Assembly: GCA_947174825.1 (NCBI GenBank)
Contig: CAMWKN010000106.1
Span: 1 to 6,176 of the forward strand
Length of the DNA stretch: 6,176 bases
Origin: an uncultured Clostridium sp.
Lineage (GTDB): Bacteria > Bacillota_A > Clostridia > Lachnospirales > Lachnospiraceae
Direction: 5' to 3'
Both the position numbers and the translations under genes were made by a program. This document shows, in pieces, positions 4,755 to 6,176 of the stretch. Under the pieces are notes generated by a model. That model was not told the origin of the DNA and did no database searches. It saw only the letters and a program-made list of their open reading frames with translations. Position 1 is the stretch's first letter; each line of letters opens with the position of its first letter.

Positions 4755-5930
4755 ATGAAATATAGAAATGACCGGCACGGCAATCAGATTTCCCAGTTAG
4801 GCTATGGCTGTATGAGATTCAGCAAAAAAGGAAATGCCATTGATTATGAAAAGGCAGAGAAGGAAATTCTTCTTGCGATCGAAAAAGGTGTCAATTATTT
4901 TGATACCGCTTACATTTATCCTGGCAGTGAAGAATGTCTTGGTCGGATTCTGGATGAAAATAAGTGCCGTGACAAGGTCTATATTGCCACCAAGCTCCCA
5001 CAGTATATCATACGTTCTGCGGCGGCAATTGATAAAACGTTTCATGTGCAGCTTTCCCGTCTCCGCACCGATTATATTGATTACTACCTGATGCATATGT
5101 TTACGGATTATTCGGAATGGGAGCATCTCAAAACTCTGGGGATTGAGGATTGGATCAAACAGCAGAAAGCAGAGGGGCGTATTCGTAATATCGGTTTTTC
5201 CTACCACGGTGAAACGGAAATGTTTTTGAAAATCCTGAATGCGTATGACTGGGATTTCTGTCAGATTCAGTATAACTATCTGGATGAACACACCCAGGCG
5301 GGGAGGAGAGGTCTTCAGGCAGCGGCAGAGAAAGGGATTCCGGTTATTATTATGGAACCTCTCCGTGGTGGTAAACTGGTTAATCTGCCGGAGAAGGCGA
5401 AGGAGATCCTTGCCTCTGACAGCAAGGGCTATACACCTGCGGAACTGGGGCTGCGCTGGCTGTGGAATCAGCCGAAAGTTACCTGTGTGCTTTCCGGTAT
5501 GAATTCTGAGGATATGGTAAGTGAGAACATCCGCATTGCATCGGAGGCTGAGCCGGGGCATTTTACAGAAGAAGATATGGAGATTGTTGAGCAAATAAAA
5601 CAGGTTATCCGTGAACGGGAAAAGGTAGGGTGTACAGGCTGTAGGTACTGTATGCCTTGCCCTAAGGGAGTGGATATCCCAGGTAATTTCTATTATTACA
5701 ATCTGATGTATATGGAGAAAAAGACTTCAGCCCGCATTGAATTTGCCCAGAACATGGGAATGCGTAAGAAGCCTGGTTTTGCATCCCAGTGCATTAGTTG
5801 TGGTCAGTGTGAGAAACATTGCCCTCAGCATATCAATATTCGTGAAAAACTAAAGGAAGCAGATCGCAATCTGAGACCTCTGCCTTACAAGCTGGGCATC
5901 AATGTGGCGCGCAAAATCATGATTCGATAA
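4755..5930 (+). CDS. Aldo/keto reductase with C-terminal 2x[4Fe-4S] ferredoxin domain (COG1453-type), 391 aa
   Basis: This is a cytoplasmic oxidoreductase of the aldo/keto reductase superfamily. Residues 1-285 form the TIM-barrel reductase, with the catalytic tetrad visible as D50, Y55, K80 and H114 (in FDTAYIYPGSE, IATK and YLMH). GFSYH (147-151) and the late EPLRGGKL segment (201-208) are also typical. Residues 293-302 carry CxxCxxCxxCP and residues 346-357 carry CxxCxxCxxxCP, the two cysteine clusters of a bacterial 2x[4Fe-4S] ferredoxin domain. Such enzymes probably link NAD(P)H-dependent carbonyl chemistry to electron transfer, and the substrate is unknown. The length is as usual for the family and all key residues are present, so it should be active. 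The start has AGGAG 8 nt upstream. It is a single-gene unit with its own promoter and operator-like repeat. Its second half is GC-richer than the neighbouring genes. Confidence 0.95.
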   Translation: MKYRNDRHGNQISQLGYGCMRFSKKGNAIDYEKAEKEILLAIEKGVNYFDTAYIYPGSEECLGRILDENKCRDKVYIATKLPQYIIRSAAAIDKTFHVQLSRLRTDYIDYYLMHMFTDYSEWEHLKTLGIEDWIKQQKAEGRIRNIGFSYHGETEMFLKILNAYDWDFCQIQYNYLDEHTQAGRRGLQAAAEKGIPVIIMEPLRGGKLVNLPEKAKEILASDSKGYTPAELGLRWLWNQPKVTCVLSGMNSEDMVSENIRIASEAEPGHFTEEDMEIVEQIKQVIREREKVGCTGCRYCMPCPKGVDIPGNFYYYNLMYMEKKTSARIEFAQNMGMRKKPGFASQCISCGQCEKHCPQHINIREKLKEADRNLRPLPYKLGINVARKIMIR

Positions 5931-5936
5931 ACAATG

Positions 5937-5954
5937 AAATCCTCTTTTGGATTT
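5937..5954 (+). terminator. Weak hairpin after the reductase gene
   Basis: AAATCC (5937-5942) pairs with GGATTT (5949-5954) over a 6-nt loop, 7 nt after the stop codon. There is no real T-run after it (TAATGG), so it is at best a weak terminator. Confidence 0.25.
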
Positions 5955-5957
5955 TAA

Positions 5958-5966
5958 TGGTACTAT
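5958..5966 (+). promoter_or_regulatory. Possible extended -10 upstream of the Imm7-like gene
   Basis: TGG followed by TACTAT has the TGN extended -10 arrangement, with 4 of 6 matches in the hexamer. No good -35 is present at the expected distance. It is placed about 36 bp before the start codon, which is plausible but weak. Confidence 0.25.
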
Positions 5967-6001
5967 GTGAATGTCATTTATATAAAGAGGAGAATTATAT
6001 A

Positions 6002-6176
6002 ATGGTTGAATTACATAGTTGGATTACAATAAGAGAAACATATGAAATATGTGATGATGCAGATGATGCTAGGGTAATTCAAAATATTAAGCAAGTAATA
6101 CAAGGATTAAATATTGAAGTTTCTGTCAAGGTGAGAAACGGAGAATATTATATAGAATTCTCATTATATACCAATC
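6002..6176 (+). CDS. Imm7-like immunity protein, N-terminal 58 codons (cut by window end)
   Basis: The frame is open to the end of the window, and the start has GAGGAG (5987-5992) 9 nt upstream. The opening residues MVELHSWITIRETYE fit the beginning I remember for the Imm7 family (usually M-x-E-[FY]-H-G-W-x-x-IRxTYE), here with Ser in place of the usual Gly. An acidic helix follows (DDADDARVIQNIKQVIQ), then a beta-rich part (IEVSVKVRNGEYYIEFSLYTN). Imm7 proteins are cytoplasmic and are inferred to neutralise the nuclease-type toxins of polymorphic toxin systems. No toxin lies upstream; the preceding gene is the reductase. It would therefore be an orphan immunity gene unless its partner is beyond the window. 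The DNA is strongly AT-rich. Confidence 0.65.
   Translation, partial: MVELHSWITIRETYEICDDADDARVIQNIKQVIQGLNIEVSVKVRNGEYYIEFSLYTN

Noticed and set aside
4797..5594. 265-codon minus-strand open frame antisense to the reductase
   Set aside because: It is a shadow of the reductase gene. The product resembles no known protein, and the sense strand has all catalytic and cluster residues.

Overview
The window looks like a chromosomal segment of an anaerobic, low-to-moderate G+C Firmicute, most likely a Lachnospiraceae-type gut Clostridium. The reasons are the strong AGGAGG-like ribosome binding sites, AT-rich intergenic DNA with sigma-A-like promoters, a BspA-like lipoprotein, a ferredoxin-tailed aldo/keto reductase, and a very small protein resembling the short DUF6774-type proteins of that family. 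The taxonomic placement is inference.

Layout. (a) 11-189, minus strand: a 55-residue cytoplasmic protein with its own candidate promoter and terminator. (b) 190-560: a long divergent intergenic region. It holds four CTTAA direct repeats at one-helical-turn spacing just upstream of a TATACT -10 box, then an untranslated leader of about 195 nt. (c) 561-3644: two same-strand genes for secreted repeat proteins, 87 nt apart and probably co-transcribed. The first is a 397-aa leucine-rich-repeat protein with 13 cysteines exactly 21 residues apart. The second is a 600-aa lipoprotein with BspA-like (LRR_5) repeats. (d) 3737-4635: a candidate promoter and two small genes of unknown function, with a possible 3' remnant of a lost gene between them. 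(e) 4662-5930: a strong promoter with an inverted repeat over its -35 box, driving an aldo/keto reductase with a 2x[4Fe-4S] tail. (f) 6002-end: the first 58 codons of a protein that resembles the Imm7 immunity family.

How the parts may work together. Region (c) reads as a cell-surface module made on cue from a two-component response regulator of the OmpR/PhoB class. The exported LRR protein and the membrane-anchored BspA-like lipoprotein are probably adhesion or ligand-binding proteins. Regions (d) and (f) resemble the small, AT-rich immunity-type genes that collect downstream of polymorphic toxin loci, but no toxin gene is present in the window. The reductase sits between them as a separate metabolic gene with its own promoter. 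It is clearly more GC-rich in its second half. No tRNA, rRNA, CRISPR array, transposase or recognised riboswitch was found.
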